Source: Novosphingobium sp. 28-62-57
Lineage (GTDB): Bacteria > Pseudomonadota > Alphaproteobacteria > Sphingomonadales > Sphingomonadaceae
Direction of reading: 5' to 3'
Length of the DNA stretch: 64,000 nucleotides
Assembly: GCA_002256985.1 (NCBI GenBank)
Contig: NCGO01000007.1
Coordinates: 16,475-80,474, forward strand
Both the position numbers and the translations under genes were made by a program. The notes under the pieces are model-generated. The model worked only from the letters and a program-made list of their open reading frames with translations. It was not told the DNA's origin and did not search any database. Below, piece by piece: positions 52,554 to 61,414 of the stretch (position 1 is the first letter of the stretch; the number at the start of each line of letters is the position of its first letter).

Positions 52554-52745
52554 TTCGCGCAGAGAGCGCAGAGGCGCAGAGAATGAATAGAGTTATTCGC
52601 GCGGAGACGCGGAGGCGCGGAGAAAAAATGAGAAGAATATAGAAGGCTGCGCCGCGGGCTGGGAATTCTTCCACTCTTCCCTTCTCCGCGTCTCCGCGTC
52701 TCCGCGCGACAATATCTTCGCGCCTCTGCGCCTCTGCGCGAAAAC
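52554..52745. repeat. about 190-bp inverted element (CGCGGAGACGCGGAG arms)
   Basis: Outer arms TTCGCGCAGAG...GCGCAGAG mirror CTCTGCGCCTCTGCGCGAA at the right end; inner arms GCGCGGAGACGCGGAGGCGC mirror CTCCGCGTCTCCGCG. The family matches the element at 38793-38954 but the centre differs. It lies between convergent genes. Confidence 0.82.
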
Positions 52746-52749
52746 CCTT

Positions 52750-53751
52750 TCACCCCATCATTTCAACCACAACCTTGCCCATGGCCTGCCGGTTTTCCAG
52801 CAGGGCAATCGCCTCGCGCCCCTCTGCCAGCGTAAAGCGCTGCGACACGCGCGGGTTGATCTTGCCTGCCTTGAGCAAGTCAAATAGCTCGGCCACTTCA
52901 GCCTTGAACGCCGCAGGCTCGCGCGCGGTCCACGCGCCCCAGAACACGCCGCAGACATCGCAGGATTTGAGCAGGGTGAGGTTCAACGGCAGCCGCGCGA
53001 TGCCCGCCGGGAAGCCGACGACGAGGAAGCGCCCTTCCCACGCAATCGCGCGCAGGGCCGGTTCCGAATAGTCGCCGCCGACGATATCGTAGACGATGTT
53101 CGCCCCGGTCGGGCCACAAGCGGCCTTGAACTGTTCGGCCAGCGCCTTGGACTGCGCCTTGTCAAACGGCGCGCGGCCATAGATCACCACTTCATCCGCG
53201 CCCGCCTCGCGCGCAACGGCGGCCTTCTCCTCGCTGGAAACCGCCGCAATCACCCGCGCGCCATAGGCCTTGGCCAGTTCCACCGCCGAAAGGCCCACAC
53301 CACCCGCCGCGCCCAGCACCAGCACCGTATCGCCCGCCGTGATATGCCCGCGATCCTTCAACCCGTGGATCGTGGTGCCGTAGGTCATCAGCAGCGAAGC
53401 GCCGGTCGCAAAGTCCACGTCATCGGGCAGTGCGAAAAGGCGCGCGGCCGGAGCGATGACCTTTTCGGCCAAGCCGCCGCTGCCGGTCATCGCAATCACG
53501 CGGTCACCTACCGCCCAGCCGGTCACCCCCTCGCCCAACGCTTCGATCGTGCCTGCCAGTTCGCTGCCGGGCGCATAGGGGCGCTCGGGCTTGAACTGGT
53601 AGAGGTCGCGGATCATCAGCGTGTCGGGGAAATTGATCGAGCAGGCGTGGACGCGCACGAGCACTTCGCCCTTGCCCGGCACCGGATCGGGCAGATCGTC
53701 CAGCACCAGCGTTTCAGGGCCGCCTGCCGCATGTGTGCGCAGAGCTTTCAT
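52750..53751 (-). CDS. zinc-less quinone oxidoreductase (MDR family)
   Basis: A 333-residue NADPH:quinone reductase of the medium-chain dehydrogenase superfamily. GroES-like N-terminal domain (VRVHACSINFPDTLMI, PGSELAGTIEALGEGV), then the Rossmann domain with VLGAAGGVGLSAVELAKAYG. The structural and catalytic zinc Cys are absent, as in QOR/Zta1. The start at 53751 has GGGAG 8 bases upstream; the ATG two codons earlier is too close to it. Confidence 0.88.
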   Translation of the reverse strand: MKALRTHAAGGPETLVLDDLPDPVPGKGEVLVRVHACSINFPDTLMIRDLYQFKPERPYAPGSELAGTIEALGEGVTGWAVGDRVIAMTGSGGLAEKVIAPAARLFALPDDVDFATGASLLMTYGTTIHGLKDRGHITAGDTVLVLGAAGGVGLSAVELAKAYGARVIAAVSSEEKAAVAREAGADEVVIYGRAPFDKAQSKALAEQFKAACGPTGANIVYDIVGGDYSEPALRAIAWEGRFLVVGFPAGIARLPLNLTLLKSCDVCGVFWGAWTAREPAAFKAEVAELFDLLKAGKINPRVSQRFTLAEGREAIALLENRQAMGKVVVEMMG

Positions 53752-53844
53752 CACCATTCTCCCAAAGCTTCATGCGGAATCGGTCCGCTTGAAGCATAGG
53801 GAAGCAAGTTTTGAACGGCTTGGGAAGCCCTGTTAAACGCGCAA

Positions 53845-54453
53845 TTAAGCTGCCGCTACGGCATCGGTCCCGCGTGCAAGGAACGGCAGGCCATCGCGCA
53901 TCTTCGCCTCATGCGCGGCAATTGCATCGCCGCGCGCCATGGTCAGGCCCACTTCGTCTAGGCCATTGGTCAGGCAGTGCTTGCGGAAGGGATCGATCTC
54001 GAACACGAAACGGTCCTGAAACGGCGTGGTGACGGTCTGCGCTTCCAGATCGATCGAAACGGAATCGGTCTGCGCCACTTCCATCAGCCGGTCGATAGCC
54101 TCCTGCGGCAGGACCACGGTGAGGATGCCGTTCTTGAAGGCATTGCCTGAAAAGATATCCGAGAAAGACGGCGCGATGACCGCTTTGATGCCAAGGTCAC
54201 CCAATGCCCAGGCGGCGTGTTCGCGGCTCGATCCGCAGCCGAAGTTGTCGCCCGCGATCAGGATGGGCGAGCCTGTAAATTCGGCGCTGTCAAAGACGTT
54301 GTCGGGATCCGCCCGCAAAGCTTCAAACGCGCCACGGCCAAGACCCTGACGGGTGATCGTCTTGAGCCACTTGGCAGGGATGATCACGTCGGTATCGACG
54401 TTCTTGCGGCCGAACGGGATGGCCCGTCCATCGATCTGCTTCACCGGTTCCAT
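53845..54453 (-). CDS. leuD: 3-isopropylmalate dehydratase small subunit
   Basis: A 202-residue LeuD, which with LeuC isomerises 2- to 3-isopropylmalate in leucine synthesis. [18 protein letters not shown] near the start, [17 protein letters not shown], and [17 protein letters not shown] are typical. The start at 54453 (MEPVKQIDG) fits the family. leuC lies 2.8 kb upstream on the same strand, separated by four genes and two repeat elements. Confidence 0.95.
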   Translation of the reverse strand: MEPVKQIDGRAIPFGRKNVDTDVIIPAKWLKTITRQGLGRGAFEALRADPDNVFDSAEFTGSPILIAGDNFGCGSSREHAAWALGDLGIKAVIAPSFSDIFSGNAFKNGILTVVLPQEAIDRLMEVAQTDSVSIDLEAQTVTTPFQDRFVFEIDPFRKHCLTNGLDEVGLTMARGDAIAAHEAKMRDGLPFLARGTDAVAAA

Positions 54454-54516
54454 GGGGCTGCTATAGCTTGGGAAGCGGCTGATGCAACACTGCCAACGCT
54501 GCACCGCTCAACACTT

Positions 54517-54650
54517 CGTCTTTCCCGCTTAGGCGGGATTACCCCACTTCGTCATTCCCGCGCAGGCGGGAATCCAGTCAAACGGTAATGCCGTCGCAAC
54601 GCGACGACTTTTTGGACGCTGGATTCCCGCCTGCGCGGGAATGACGAAAA
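54517..54650. repeat. CATTCCCGCGCAGGCGGGAATCC pair between small gene and leuD
   Basis: A degenerate CTTTCCCGCTTAGGCGGGAT copy (about 54520-54541), then TCATTCCCGCGCAGGCGGGA (from 54552) and its mirror (54618-54650) with the same flanks as at 21674-21747. Confidence 0.85.
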
Positions 54651-54682
54651 AAGGGTGGTGGGTTATGACGAGGGTCAAGACC

Positions 54683-54844
54683 TCAATCCGTCTCTGGCAC
54701 ATCCACTGGCGGAGCCTTGGGCGCGGCCTTCTCAGCGCGTTCTTTACGGCGCGAGGCATAGAGCAAGGCGGCGGCAAGCGCTGCCGAGCCGACAGCGGCC
54801 CCTGCCATGGCGGCCTTTCCGGTCCAGTCGGTTTTCTTGGTCAC
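54683..54844 (-). CDS. small single-span membrane protein
   Basis: A 53-residue protein, starting VTKKTDWTGKAAMAGAAVG, with one membrane helix (AAMAGAAVGSAALAAALLYA), a basic stop (SRRKERAEK) and a Pro-rich tail. The GTG at 54844 has AAGGAG about 9 bases upstream. Lies between the glycosylase gene and leuD. Function unknown. Confidence 0.6.
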   Translation of the reverse strand: MTKKTDWTGKAAMAGAAVGSAALAAALLYASRRKERAEKAAPKAPPVDVPETD

Positions 54845-54904
54845 GCGTGAAAACTCCTTGCAGCCAGCCGCCAAGATTGGCCCAGTGTCACACAAATGCA
54901 AGGA

Positions 54905-55402
54905 TCAGCGCAGGAATTTCCGCAAGTTCATCCATTGCTCCAGCTTGGCCTCGAACGTCAGTGCAGCATGGGCCGGGCTGCTGGACGGCAGGCGCACCAG
55001 TTCAATGCCTGTCACACCAGCCAATTGCACCATGCCGATGGCTGCGGATTTTGCACCATTGAAGGCGATACAGCGCAGCATCGGGAGCGCTTCGACGAGT
55101 GTTTCCAATGCGTTGGCCTGCACATCGCGGATCGCAGCATCAAGGCTTCCCGGGCGCGTGGCCGATGCGATGGTGTCCCACAGCCCGATGCCATTGTTGC
55201 GCAGCATTTCCAGCCGCGCGGGATATTCAAGCTCGACCAGCGGCTCGGCGATCACCGCACCGACCAGCCGCCAGAACTGGTTGCGCGGATGGGCATAGTA
55301 GCGCGCAGCGGCAAGGCTTGCCTCCCCCGGCAGGCTGCCGAGGATCAGCACGCGGGTGTGGCCATCAACGACAGGCGCGAAGGACGCCTTGCGCCCGGTC
55401 AC
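54905..55402 (-). CDS. DNA-deoxyinosine glycosylase (UDG superfamily)
   Basis: A 165-residue base-excision glycosylase of the hypoxanthine-DNA glycosylase type. LILGSLPGEASLAAARYYAHPRNQFW carries motif 1 in parts GSLPG and YYAHPRNQFW, IGLWDTIASATRPGS follows, and the C-terminal LPSSSPAHA is motif 2. It should remove hypoxanthine (deaminated adenine) from DNA. GTG start overlaps the preceding stop (GTGA). Confidence 0.85.
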   Translation of the reverse strand: MTGRKASFAPVVDGHTRVLILGSLPGEASLAAARYYAHPRNQFWRLVGAVIAEPLVELEYPARLEMLRNNGIGLWDTIASATRPGSLDAAIRDVQANALETLVEALPMLRCIAFNGAKSAAIGMVQLAGVTGIELVRLPSSSPAHAALTFEAKLEQWMNLRKFLR

Positions 55403-56481
55403 GCAGGCGCAGGGGTTGCGTTGTCCTTGGCCGCGTCATCCTTCGCAGGTGTCCCGCAACTCATGCAGAAGCGGAAGAAAGCCATTTTGCGCGTGTTGCA
55501 GCTATGGCAGTGGTCGAACAGCGTCATGCCGCAGTGGACGCAGAAATTGGCTTCGGCATCGCCGGTGGTGGAGATGGGCCGATCGCAGCCGGGGCAGACT
55601 TTGGCGCCCATCTTCTTGAACGCCTCATCATGGCTCACGCGCGCGCGGCGGGTCTGTTCGGCCTGCTTTTCCGCTTCCTGCCGCTGCGCCAGATAGGCGC
55701 GCATGTTCTTGACGAGGAAATGCCCCGCCGCAAAGGTCAGCGCGATGCCCACCAGATAGCGGATATAGCCGCCATAGCTGGGCAGATAGGGCACCAGCTC
55801 CACGAAAAACACGAAGACAGCGGCCAGCACAAAGCCACGCATCAGCGGCCAGTGATCGCTTTTGCGCTTCTTCATCACCATCCATGCCGCCACGCCCAGC
55901 ATCGGCAGGGTGATCAGCAGCCGCAACCCGAACACGCGCAGTTCCTGCCAGAACATCGCGCGTTCCTGCGCGGGGATGGCCGCATCGATCAGTTCGTTCT
56001 GCTGTGTGCGCAGCGCATTCTCGCGCTGATCGAGCGGCGCGCGCTGGTTCTCCAGCTCGGCAATCGTCTGCTGGATCGCGCGTTCGTTGCCCTTCAGTTG
56101 CTCGAGCTCGCGGGTGCGGCTGATGACTTCGGGGTCTTGCTGCGGATTGGTGGTGGCGGTGCGCGCGGCAATCCATGCGCGGAAGGTTTCCTCCGCCGTG
56201 CCTGATTGCCGCTGCGCCTGTTCCAGTTGCAGCCGCTGAATGCCAAGCTTGTCATCGATGGCGGTACGCTGCGCCTCGATCTGGCGCACCTGTTCGCGAA
56301 TCTGGCGGACTTGCGGCGTGTCCTCGGCCGGGGCGGTATAGACCTGGCTTTCCACCATCGGCAGATCACCGATCACCAGATTGCCAAGGCCGATGATGAA
56401 GCCCGCAAAGACGATGGAAACCAGCCACAACACGCCGCGATAGAGCCGCTCGGGCACGCGCACGCCTTTGATTACGTCCAT
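55399..56481 (-). CDS. membrane protein with coiled coil and zinc ribbons
   Basis: A 360-residue protein. Membrane segment near residues 15-38 (GVLWLVSIVFAGFIIGLGNL); periplasmic coiled coil about 60-170 (VRQIREQVRQIEAQRTAID, LKGNERAIQQTIAELENQR); three more hydrophobic segments (LRLLITLPMLGVAAWMVM, GFVLAAVFVFFVELVPYL, YLVGIALTFAAGHFLV). A cytoplasmic tail carries two zinc-ribbon-like knuckles (CPGCDRP...CVHCGM and CHSCNTRK...CMSCGT). GGAG precedes the ATG. It overlaps the glycosylase gene by 4 bp. Function unknown. Confidence 0.75.
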   Translation of the reverse strand: MDVIKGVRVPERLYRGVLWLVSIVFAGFIIGLGNLVIGDLPMVESQVYTAPAEDTPQVRQIREQVRQIEAQRTAIDDKLGIQRLQLEQAQRQSGTAEETFRAWIAARTATTNPQQDPEVISRTRELEQLKGNERAIQQTIAELENQRAPLDQRENALRTQQNELIDAAIPAQERAMFWQELRVFGLRLLITLPMLGVAAWMVMKKRKSDHWPLMRGFVLAAVFVFFVELVPYLPSYGGYIRYLVGIALTFAAGHFLVKNMRAYLAQRQEAEKQAEQTRRARVSHDEAFKKMGAKVCPGCDRPISTTGDAEANFCVHCGMTLFDHCHSCNTRKMAFFRFCMSCGTPAKDDAAKDNATPAPA

Positions 56482-56564
56482 GGGTGGGTTCTCCTCTTTG
56501 CAGGTGAACGCTACGGGCGCGCCGTCTTATTGTAAACGCGAGTTGCCACCACCCAACGAAACCA

Positions 56565-56656
56565 TCGTCATCCTGAACTTGTTTCAGGGTCCATTTCTCG
56601 CTTCAGACCAATGGTTTGATCGGCACAATGGATCCTGAAACAAGTTCAGGATGACG
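56565..56656. repeat. CCTGAACTTGTTTCAGG inverted repeat element
   Basis: GTCATCCTGAACTTGTTTCA (from 56567) mirrors TGAAACAAGTTCAGGATGAC (ending about 56655); each arm also holds the smaller palindrome CTGAACTTGTTTCAG. The gap between the zinc-ribbon gene and the downstream end of the 56685 gene holds only this. Confidence 0.85.
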
Positions 56657-56684
56657 GGTAAACTGGAGAGAGCGCAGTTGCGCT

Positions 56685-57215
56685 TTACCGCGTCACCAGC
56701 GGGCTCACCCGGTCGCGGGCCATTTCCCACGCTTGCCACTTGTCACCAAGGCCGGGGTGGTCAATCGCGCCCTCGCGCATCGCGGCGGCGGCTTGGGCTG
56801 CGGGCAGTGGCGGCAAAGGCCCGCCATCGCCCATCACCAGTTCATCGCCCAACAGCCGGAAGCCCTGTGGCGCGGGGCGGAAGGCCTGCACCACGGTCAT
56901 CACGTTGCTGCCGCTTTGCACCACATCGATCACCAGCGCATCGACATCGCCTGCGGGCGTGCCGACCTTTACCTGACGCGCAATCGCGCAGTCGGGCCAT
57001 TGCGCCGCGCCGCCGGTGATGAAGGCGCGGGCTTTGTCGTCCTGCTCTTTGGGCGTGGCCCCTTCAAAGCTTTGCAACTGGCGGCTGCCATCGCCACGCA
57101 TGCACAGCGATTGCGGCTGATAGCTGGCCCCCGCAGGCAGTTCCGACGCGGTCCAGAAGGCGTGCGCCATCAGGAACCCCGCCAATTGCAATGCCGCGGT
57201 AGGAAGGACCGCCAT
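56685..57215 (-). CDS. hypothetical secreted protein downstream of leuC
   Basis: A 176-residue protein with an N-terminal hydrophobic signal (MAVLPTAALQLAGFLMAHAF) and a soluble domain (SLCMRGDGSRQLQSFEGATP, GDVDALVIDVVQSGSNVMTV, FRLLGDELVMGDGG). Starts 7 bp after the leuC stop, so is co-transcribed with it. No family recognised; no sign that it takes part in leucine synthesis. Confidence 0.65.
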   Translation of the reverse strand: MAVLPTAALQLAGFLMAHAFWTASELPAGASYQPQSLCMRGDGSRQLQSFEGATPKEQDDKARAFITGGAAQWPDCAIARQVKVGTPAGDVDALVIDVVQSGSNVMTVVQAFRPAPQGFRLLGDELVMGDGGPLPPLPAAQAAAAMREGAIDHPGLGDKWQAWEMARDRVSPLVTR

Positions 57216-57222
57216 GCCTGTC

Positions 57223-58656
57223 TCAGCCGATCAGCTTGCGCACGTCGGTCAACCGCCCGGTCACCGCCGCTGCTGCTGCCATCGCCGGGCTAACCAAATG
57301 CGTGCGCGCGCCCGGACCCTGACGGCCAACGAAGTTGCGGTTCGAGGTCGATGCGCAGCGTTCGCCCGCAGGCACCTTGTCCGGATTCATGCCGAGGCAA
57401 GCCGAACAGCCCGGCTCGCGCCATTCGAAGCCCGCTTCGATGAACACGCGGTCCAGCCCTTCATCCTCGGCCATTTTCTTGACAAGGCCCGATCCGGGCA
57501 CGACGATGGCCCACTTCACGTTATCGGCCTTCTTGCGGCCCTTCAGCACGGCGGCGGCGGCGCGCATGTCTTCGATGCGGCTGTTGGTGCACGAGCCGAT
57601 GAAGATGTTCTGCACCTCCACGTCCTCCATGCGCTGCCCGGGCGTCAGGCCCATATAGGCCAGGCTGGCCTTGGCGGCTTCCTGCTTGGACGGATCGGCG
57701 AACGATTCCGGCGCAGGCACCACGCCCGAAATCGGCAGCACGTCCTCAGGGCTGGTGCCCCAGGTGACCGAGGGCGCAATGTCCTTGGCATCGATCACCA
57801 CGACCTTGTCGTAGGTCGCGCCCGGATCGGTGGCGAGGCTGGTCCACCATGCCACGGCCTTGTCCCAATCGGCACCCTTGGGCGCATAGGGGCGGCCCTT
57901 CAGGTAGGCGAAAGTCTTCTCGTCCGGCGCGCAAAGCCCTGCCCGTGCACCATGTTCGATCGCCATGTTGGAGATCGTCAGGCGGCCTTCGATAGACAGA
58001 TCGCGGATTACCTGCCCGGTATATTCGATGACCGACCCGGTGCCGCCCGCCGCGCCCAGCACGCCGGTGATGTGCAGCACCACGTCCTTGGCGCTCACGC
58101 CCGGCAACAGCGTGCCTTCGACCCGCACTTCCATGCTCTTCGATTGCTTCAATAGCAGCGTCTGCGTGGCGAGCACATGCTCCACCTCGCTGGTGCCAAT
58201 GCCGAATGCCAGTGCGCCAAGGCCACCGTGGCAGGCGGTGTGGCTGTCCCCGCACACGATGGTCGCACCGGGGAGCGAAAAGCCCTGCTCCGGCCCGACA
58301 ACATGGACAATGCCCTGCTCCGCATCGGCATCACCGATATAGCGGATGCCGAATTCGGGGGCGTTGCGCTCCAGCGCTTCAAGCTGCTGGGCGGATTCAA
58401 AATCAGCAATCGGCACGCGTCGCCCTTGAGCATCGCGGCGCGCGGTGGTTGGCAGGTTGTGATCGGGAACGGCAAGCGTCAGATCGGGGCGGCGCACCTT
58501 GCGCCCTGCCACGCGCAGCGCTTCGAACGCTTGCGGGCTGGTCACTTCATGCACCAGATGCCGGTCGATATAGATGAGGGCCGTCCCATCATCACGCTGT
58601 TCAACAACGTGGGCGTCCCAGATCTTCTGGTAAAGTGTGCGCGGTGTGTGGGTCAT
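57223..58656 (-). CDS. leuC: 3-isopropylmalate dehydratase large subunit
   Basis: A 477-residue aconitase-family enzyme. It carries [20 protein letters not shown], the [4Fe-4S] Cys in [14 protein letters not shown] and in [13 protein letters not shown], and the substrate segment [14 protein letters not shown]. It forms the isomerase with LeuD (53845-54453). A long hairpin 16 bp upstream of the start separates it from the next gene upstream. No ribosome site is obvious before the ATG. Confidence 0.96.
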   Translation of the reverse strand: MTHTPRTLYQKIWDAHVVEQRDDGTALIYIDRHLVHEVTSPQAFEALRVAGRKVRRPDLTLAVPDHNLPTTARRDAQGRRVPIADFESAQQLEALERNAPEFGIRYIGDADAEQGIVHVVGPEQGFSLPGATIVCGDSHTACHGGLGALAFGIGTSEVEHVLATQTLLLKQSKSMEVRVEGTLLPGVSAKDVVLHITGVLGAAGGTGSVIEYTGQVIRDLSIEGRLTISNMAIEHGARAGLCAPDEKTFAYLKGRPYAPKGADWDKAVAWWTSLATDPGATYDKVVVIDAKDIAPSVTWGTSPEDVLPISGVVPAPESFADPSKQEAAKASLAYMGLTPGQRMEDVEVQNIFIGSCTNSRIEDMRAAAAVLKGRKKADNVKWAIVVPGSGLVKKMAEDEGLDRVFIEAGFEWREPGCSACLGMNPDKVPAGERCASTSNRNFVGRQGPGARTHLVSPAMAAAAAVTGRLTDVRKLIG

Positions 58657-58671
58657 AGGCCAAAGCGGTTA

Positions 58672-58711
58672 GGCCCGCCCTGCCTGCATTTCAAGCAGGA
58701 AAGGGCGGGCC
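58672..58711 (-). terminator. GGCCCGCCCT hairpin upstream of leuC
   Basis: GGCCCGCCCT (58672-58681) and AGGGCGGGCC (58702-58711) enclose a 20-base loop that itself can pair CCTGC with GCAGG. A strong stem, no T-run; it probably ends transcription from the minus-strand gene at 58768-59163, though an attenuation role for leuC cannot be excluded. Confidence 0.55.
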
Positions 58712-58767
58712 CTGGGTGTCTTGAGCGTAATTTTGTTACTCGGTGTGGTTACTTTCAACCACGCCGA

Positions 58768-59163
58768 TCAGCCCCTGCGGCCATCACGATCACGCTTTTC
58801 AATGCGCAGGCGCTGGTTGACCACGGCGACGCGGCGTTCGAGCGTGCGGTATTCGCCCACCGACAGCCCGCGATTGGCAAGGCGCGTGTAGGTCTGCTTG
58901 ATGTCGCGAGCATCGCGGCGCAGGCCCTGTGCTTCCCGCGGAGAGATGGCGCGGTTCTGCTGGGCGCGGGCGATGCGGTTGTCCAACTGCCAGATATCGC
59001 GGCGGATTTCGGCGTTGCGGGCAGGCGTCAGATAGGATGCCTCGGCACGGTTGCCGCCAGGGTAGCGATCACCATCGCGGCCATAGGAATGGGCCGATGC
59101 GGTTCCGGCAAAACCGGTGGCGATCATCGTGGAAAGGGCGACGGCGATAATGGTCTTGCGCAT
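58768..59163 (-). CDS. small secreted basic hypothetical protein
   Basis: A 131-residue protein, signal peptide MRKTIIAVALSTMIATGFAG ending ASA, then an Arg-rich helical mature part (AEIRRDIWQLDNRIARAQQN, RDARDIKQTYTRLANRGL, RTLERRVAVVNQRLRIEKR). The start at 59163 has GAGGAG about 8 bases upstream. Such small periplasmic coiled-coil proteins are common in sphingomonads; function unknown. Confidence 0.75.
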   Translation of the reverse strand: MRKTIIAVALSTMIATGFAGTASAHSYGRDGDRYPGGNRAEASYLTPARNAEIRRDIWQLDNRIARAQQNRAISPREAQGLRRDARDIKQTYTRLANRGLSVGEYRTLERRVAVVNQRLRIEKRDRDGRRG

Positions 59164-59299
59164 TGGATTGCTCCTCATTGGGTTGCTGAAGCCAAATTGC
59201 CACCCGCCGCCTGAACGCCAGAAAAACAACCCGTCGCGACTTTCGGGCAAAGTGTAAGAATGTGTCGCGAGCCGCGCCCGTGCGTTGTATGGGAGCGCC

Positions 59300-59815
59300 A
59301 TGCAGTTCGTGATTGCCCTTCTGATCATCATCGCCACCGTCCTCGTCATGGAATTTGTGGCGTGGTCCAGCCACAAGTACATCATGCACGGCTTCGGCTG
59401 GGGCTGGCACCGCGATCACCACGAACCGCACGACGGCTTCTTTGAGAAGAACGACCTTTACGGCGTGGTCGGCGCCGTCATCTCGATCAGCTTCTTCGCC
59501 ATCGGCAGCCCGCTGGTGATGGGCGAGAGCGCGTGGTGGCCCGGCACCTTCATCGGCCTCGGCGTGATGGCCTATGGCGCGATCTACACCCTGATCCACG
59601 ACGGCATCGTCCACCAACGCTGGTTCCGCTGGGTCCCGAAGCGCGGCTATGCGAAGCGACTGGTGCAGGCCCACAAGCTGCACCACGCGACCATCGGCAA
59701 GGAAGGCGGGGTGAGCTTTGGGTTCATCATCGCGCGCGATCCGGTCGTGCTGAAGAAGGAGTTGCGCGTGCAGCGGGAGCGGGGGATTGCGGTGTTGCGG
59801 GAGGCGGTGGAGTAA
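59300..59815 (+). CDS. crtZ: beta-carotene hydroxylase
   Basis: A 171-residue membrane di-iron hydroxylase that turns beta-carotene into zeaxanthin. All four His motifs are seen: HKYIMH, HRDHHEPH, HDGIVHQ and HKLHH. Three to four membrane helices (VIALLIIIATVLVMEFVAW, VVGAVISISFFAIGSPL, TFIGLGVMAYGAIY). GGGAG precedes the ATG at 59300; another ATG lies at 59285. It agrees with the yellow nostoxanthin/zeaxanthin pigments of sphingomonads. Other carotenoid genes are not in the window. Confidence 0.93.
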   Translation: MQFVIALLIIIATVLVMEFVAWSSHKYIMHGFGWGWHRDHHEPHDGFFEKNDLYGVVGAVISISFFAIGSPLVMGESAWWPGTFIGLGVMAYGAIYTLIHDGIVHQRWFRWVPKRGYAKRLVQAHKLHHATIGKEGGVSFGFIIARDPVVLKKELRVQRERGIAVLREAVE

Positions 59816-59818
59816 AAA

Positions 59819-60670
59819 ATGGCCTACGAGGAAGATCCAGCCGTAGTCGCTTATTCCCGCAGGTTTGAAGAAACACCATCCGGCTATGCCTTTAGTTTGG
59901 CAGGCACCGACTTTGCTCTTTCCGTTACCGAAGAAGAATACCTTGCTGGACTGTATCGTATGCAGACCTTTGCCTCGCTGACAAAGATGGCCTCCATTGC
60001 CATCAGCATTGCTGCTTTATCAGCAATCCTCGTGCCATTCATGCAAGGTCGCTGGTCAGCTTGGTCAATTCTGCTTTTTCTCAGTGGGGGTATTGTTCGG
60101 CTATCGGGAACATCGCTTTCGCTTTGGTTGTCTTGGCTGCCCTTTCGCCAACGGATTTTGCGAGAGGTTCGCGAAAAGCGCGGCTGGAAGCGACGCGGAC
60201 TGTTCGCAGGCGCAAAGGTTAGTGGAATTCCCGTCGCCATCTGGACAATCACCGTCGGACTATCCATTCTCACTGGATGGGTTGTAATAGACCACAATCG
60301 CCGGCTTGATCTATTAAAGTCAGGTCAGCCAGCATTGGCTGAGGTGACGTTCTCCGGAATGAAGTCTGGACGGAATAGTCACTGTCAAGTAGACTTCAGG
60401 CTTTCGGTGGCCGGAATTTTTCACGAAGGCTCGACGACACAATGCTCGATTATGGAGCGCCAAAACACCGGAAGCCTGCTGCCAGTCAGGTTCGATCCCA
60501 CTGCCCCTGCCAGCGTTGTGGCTGAAGGCGATTCTACTTGGGATGCCTTGGTCGTGGTTCCCATTTTGATGTGGCCAATATTGCTGATTGTTTTCGTGTT
60601 CGGTTGGCTACCATTCGTGGTTGGCTACGAACCGCGCCGCGCGGTCAAGGTGAACGACGAGCTGTTTTAA
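59819..60670 (+). CDS. membrane protein with DUF3592-like domain
   Basis: A 283-residue protein. Membrane segments near residues 58-75 and 80-110, another near 145-165 (IPVAIWTITVGLSILTGWVV), and a last one near 243-265. Between the last two lies a beta domain of DUF3592 type (SGQPALAEVTFSGMKSG, CQVDFRLSVAGIFHEG, SLLPVRFDPTAPASVV). It starts 3 bp after crtZ with GGAG upstream. It is less GC-rich than its neighbours, perhaps a recent arrival. Function unknown. Confidence 0.7.
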   Translation: MAYEEDPAVVAYSRRFEETPSGYAFSLAGTDFALSVTEEEYLAGLYRMQTFASLTKMASIAISIAALSAILVPFMQGRWSAWSILLFLSGGIVRLSGTSLSLWLSWLPFRQRILREVREKRGWKRRGLFAGAKVSGIPVAIWTITVGLSILTGWVVIDHNRRLDLLKSGQPALAEVTFSGMKSGRNSHCQVDFRLSVAGIFHEGSTTQCSIMERQNTGSLLPVRFDPTAPASVVAEGDSTWDALVVVPILMWPILLIVFVFGWLPFVVGYEPRRAVKVNDELF

Positions 60671-61230
60671 GCCAACCTGATCTCATTCAGCACCCCCTTC
60701 GCCAGATTGCGGAAGCGCAGGGCGTCGGACACCGAGATGTCCTGATTGTGCGCGGCGGCATTGCGAAGGGCGCGCATTTCTCCGATCATGCCGACGGTGC
60801 GCGCGGGCAGCACGCCGCGTTGCTGGAGGGCGTGGCTGGCCTTGGCGGCGTCGGCGCTGGCAAGGGCGTGGGTTAGCGCAAGGCCCTGCAACGCCTCTTC
60901 CACGCGCGACCATGAATCGAGCACGGCGGCGTTGGGCGAAAGGTCCAGCAGCTTGATGAAGCGGCCATGATCGCCGGTCAGGGCTATTTCCGGGCCGTCC
61001 GGTTCGGCCAGCGCGGGTGGAGCTTCGGATTCCAGCCGATCCAGTTTGTGCGCAAAGCGCGCCGCCTTATCGCCCCAGCTCAATTCATCGAGCCGCGCCA
61101 GCAGGGTCAGCAGCGGACGGCGGAACACCAGCGCGATGACGAGCGCCGCCAGCGGCCACGCCAGCGCGCCGAACAGATCCAAAGCCCTGGAAAACCAGTC
61201 CTCCGCAGGGCCTATGGTCAGCGAAATCAT
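60667..61230 (-). CDS. membrane-anchored hypothetical protein
   Basis: A 187-residue protein with one N-terminal membrane segment (ALAWPLAALVIALVFRRPLL) and a helical cytosolic domain whose end (SHALQQRGVLPARTVGMIGE, MRALRNAAAHNQDIS) recalls DUF4145/HEPN-like helices with an RNxxAH-type motif. Start at 61230 (MISLTIGPAEDW). Its 3' end overlaps the convergent gene by 4 bp. Confidence 0.65.
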   Translation of the reverse strand: MISLTIGPAEDWFSRALDLFGALAWPLAALVIALVFRRPLLTLLARLDELSWGDKAARFAHKLDRLESEAPPALAEPDGPEIALTGDHGRFIKLLDLSPNAAVLDSWSRVEEALQGLALTHALASADAAKASHALQQRGVLPARTVGMIGEMRALRNAAAHNQDISVSDALRFRNLAKGVLNEIRLA

Positions 61231-61414
61231 CGGGCGAATCCGTTCCGTTCGAGTCCCTCCAGACTCTATCCGAAATGGAACAAAAGTGGAACAATGATTG
61301 AAAGGCATTCCGTGTCCACCATGGCATGCCTATGTTTCATTCACCTATGGTCAGGGCAGGAACAGCCCGCTAAGCCTTTGGACCTATGGATCGAACTGGC
61401 AACGCGGCTCCGCA

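Noticed and set aside
58672-58711. leu leader attenuator upstream of leuC
   Set aside because: No Leu-rich leader peptide and no alternative pairing were found; the hairpin is better explained as the end of the upstream transcript.
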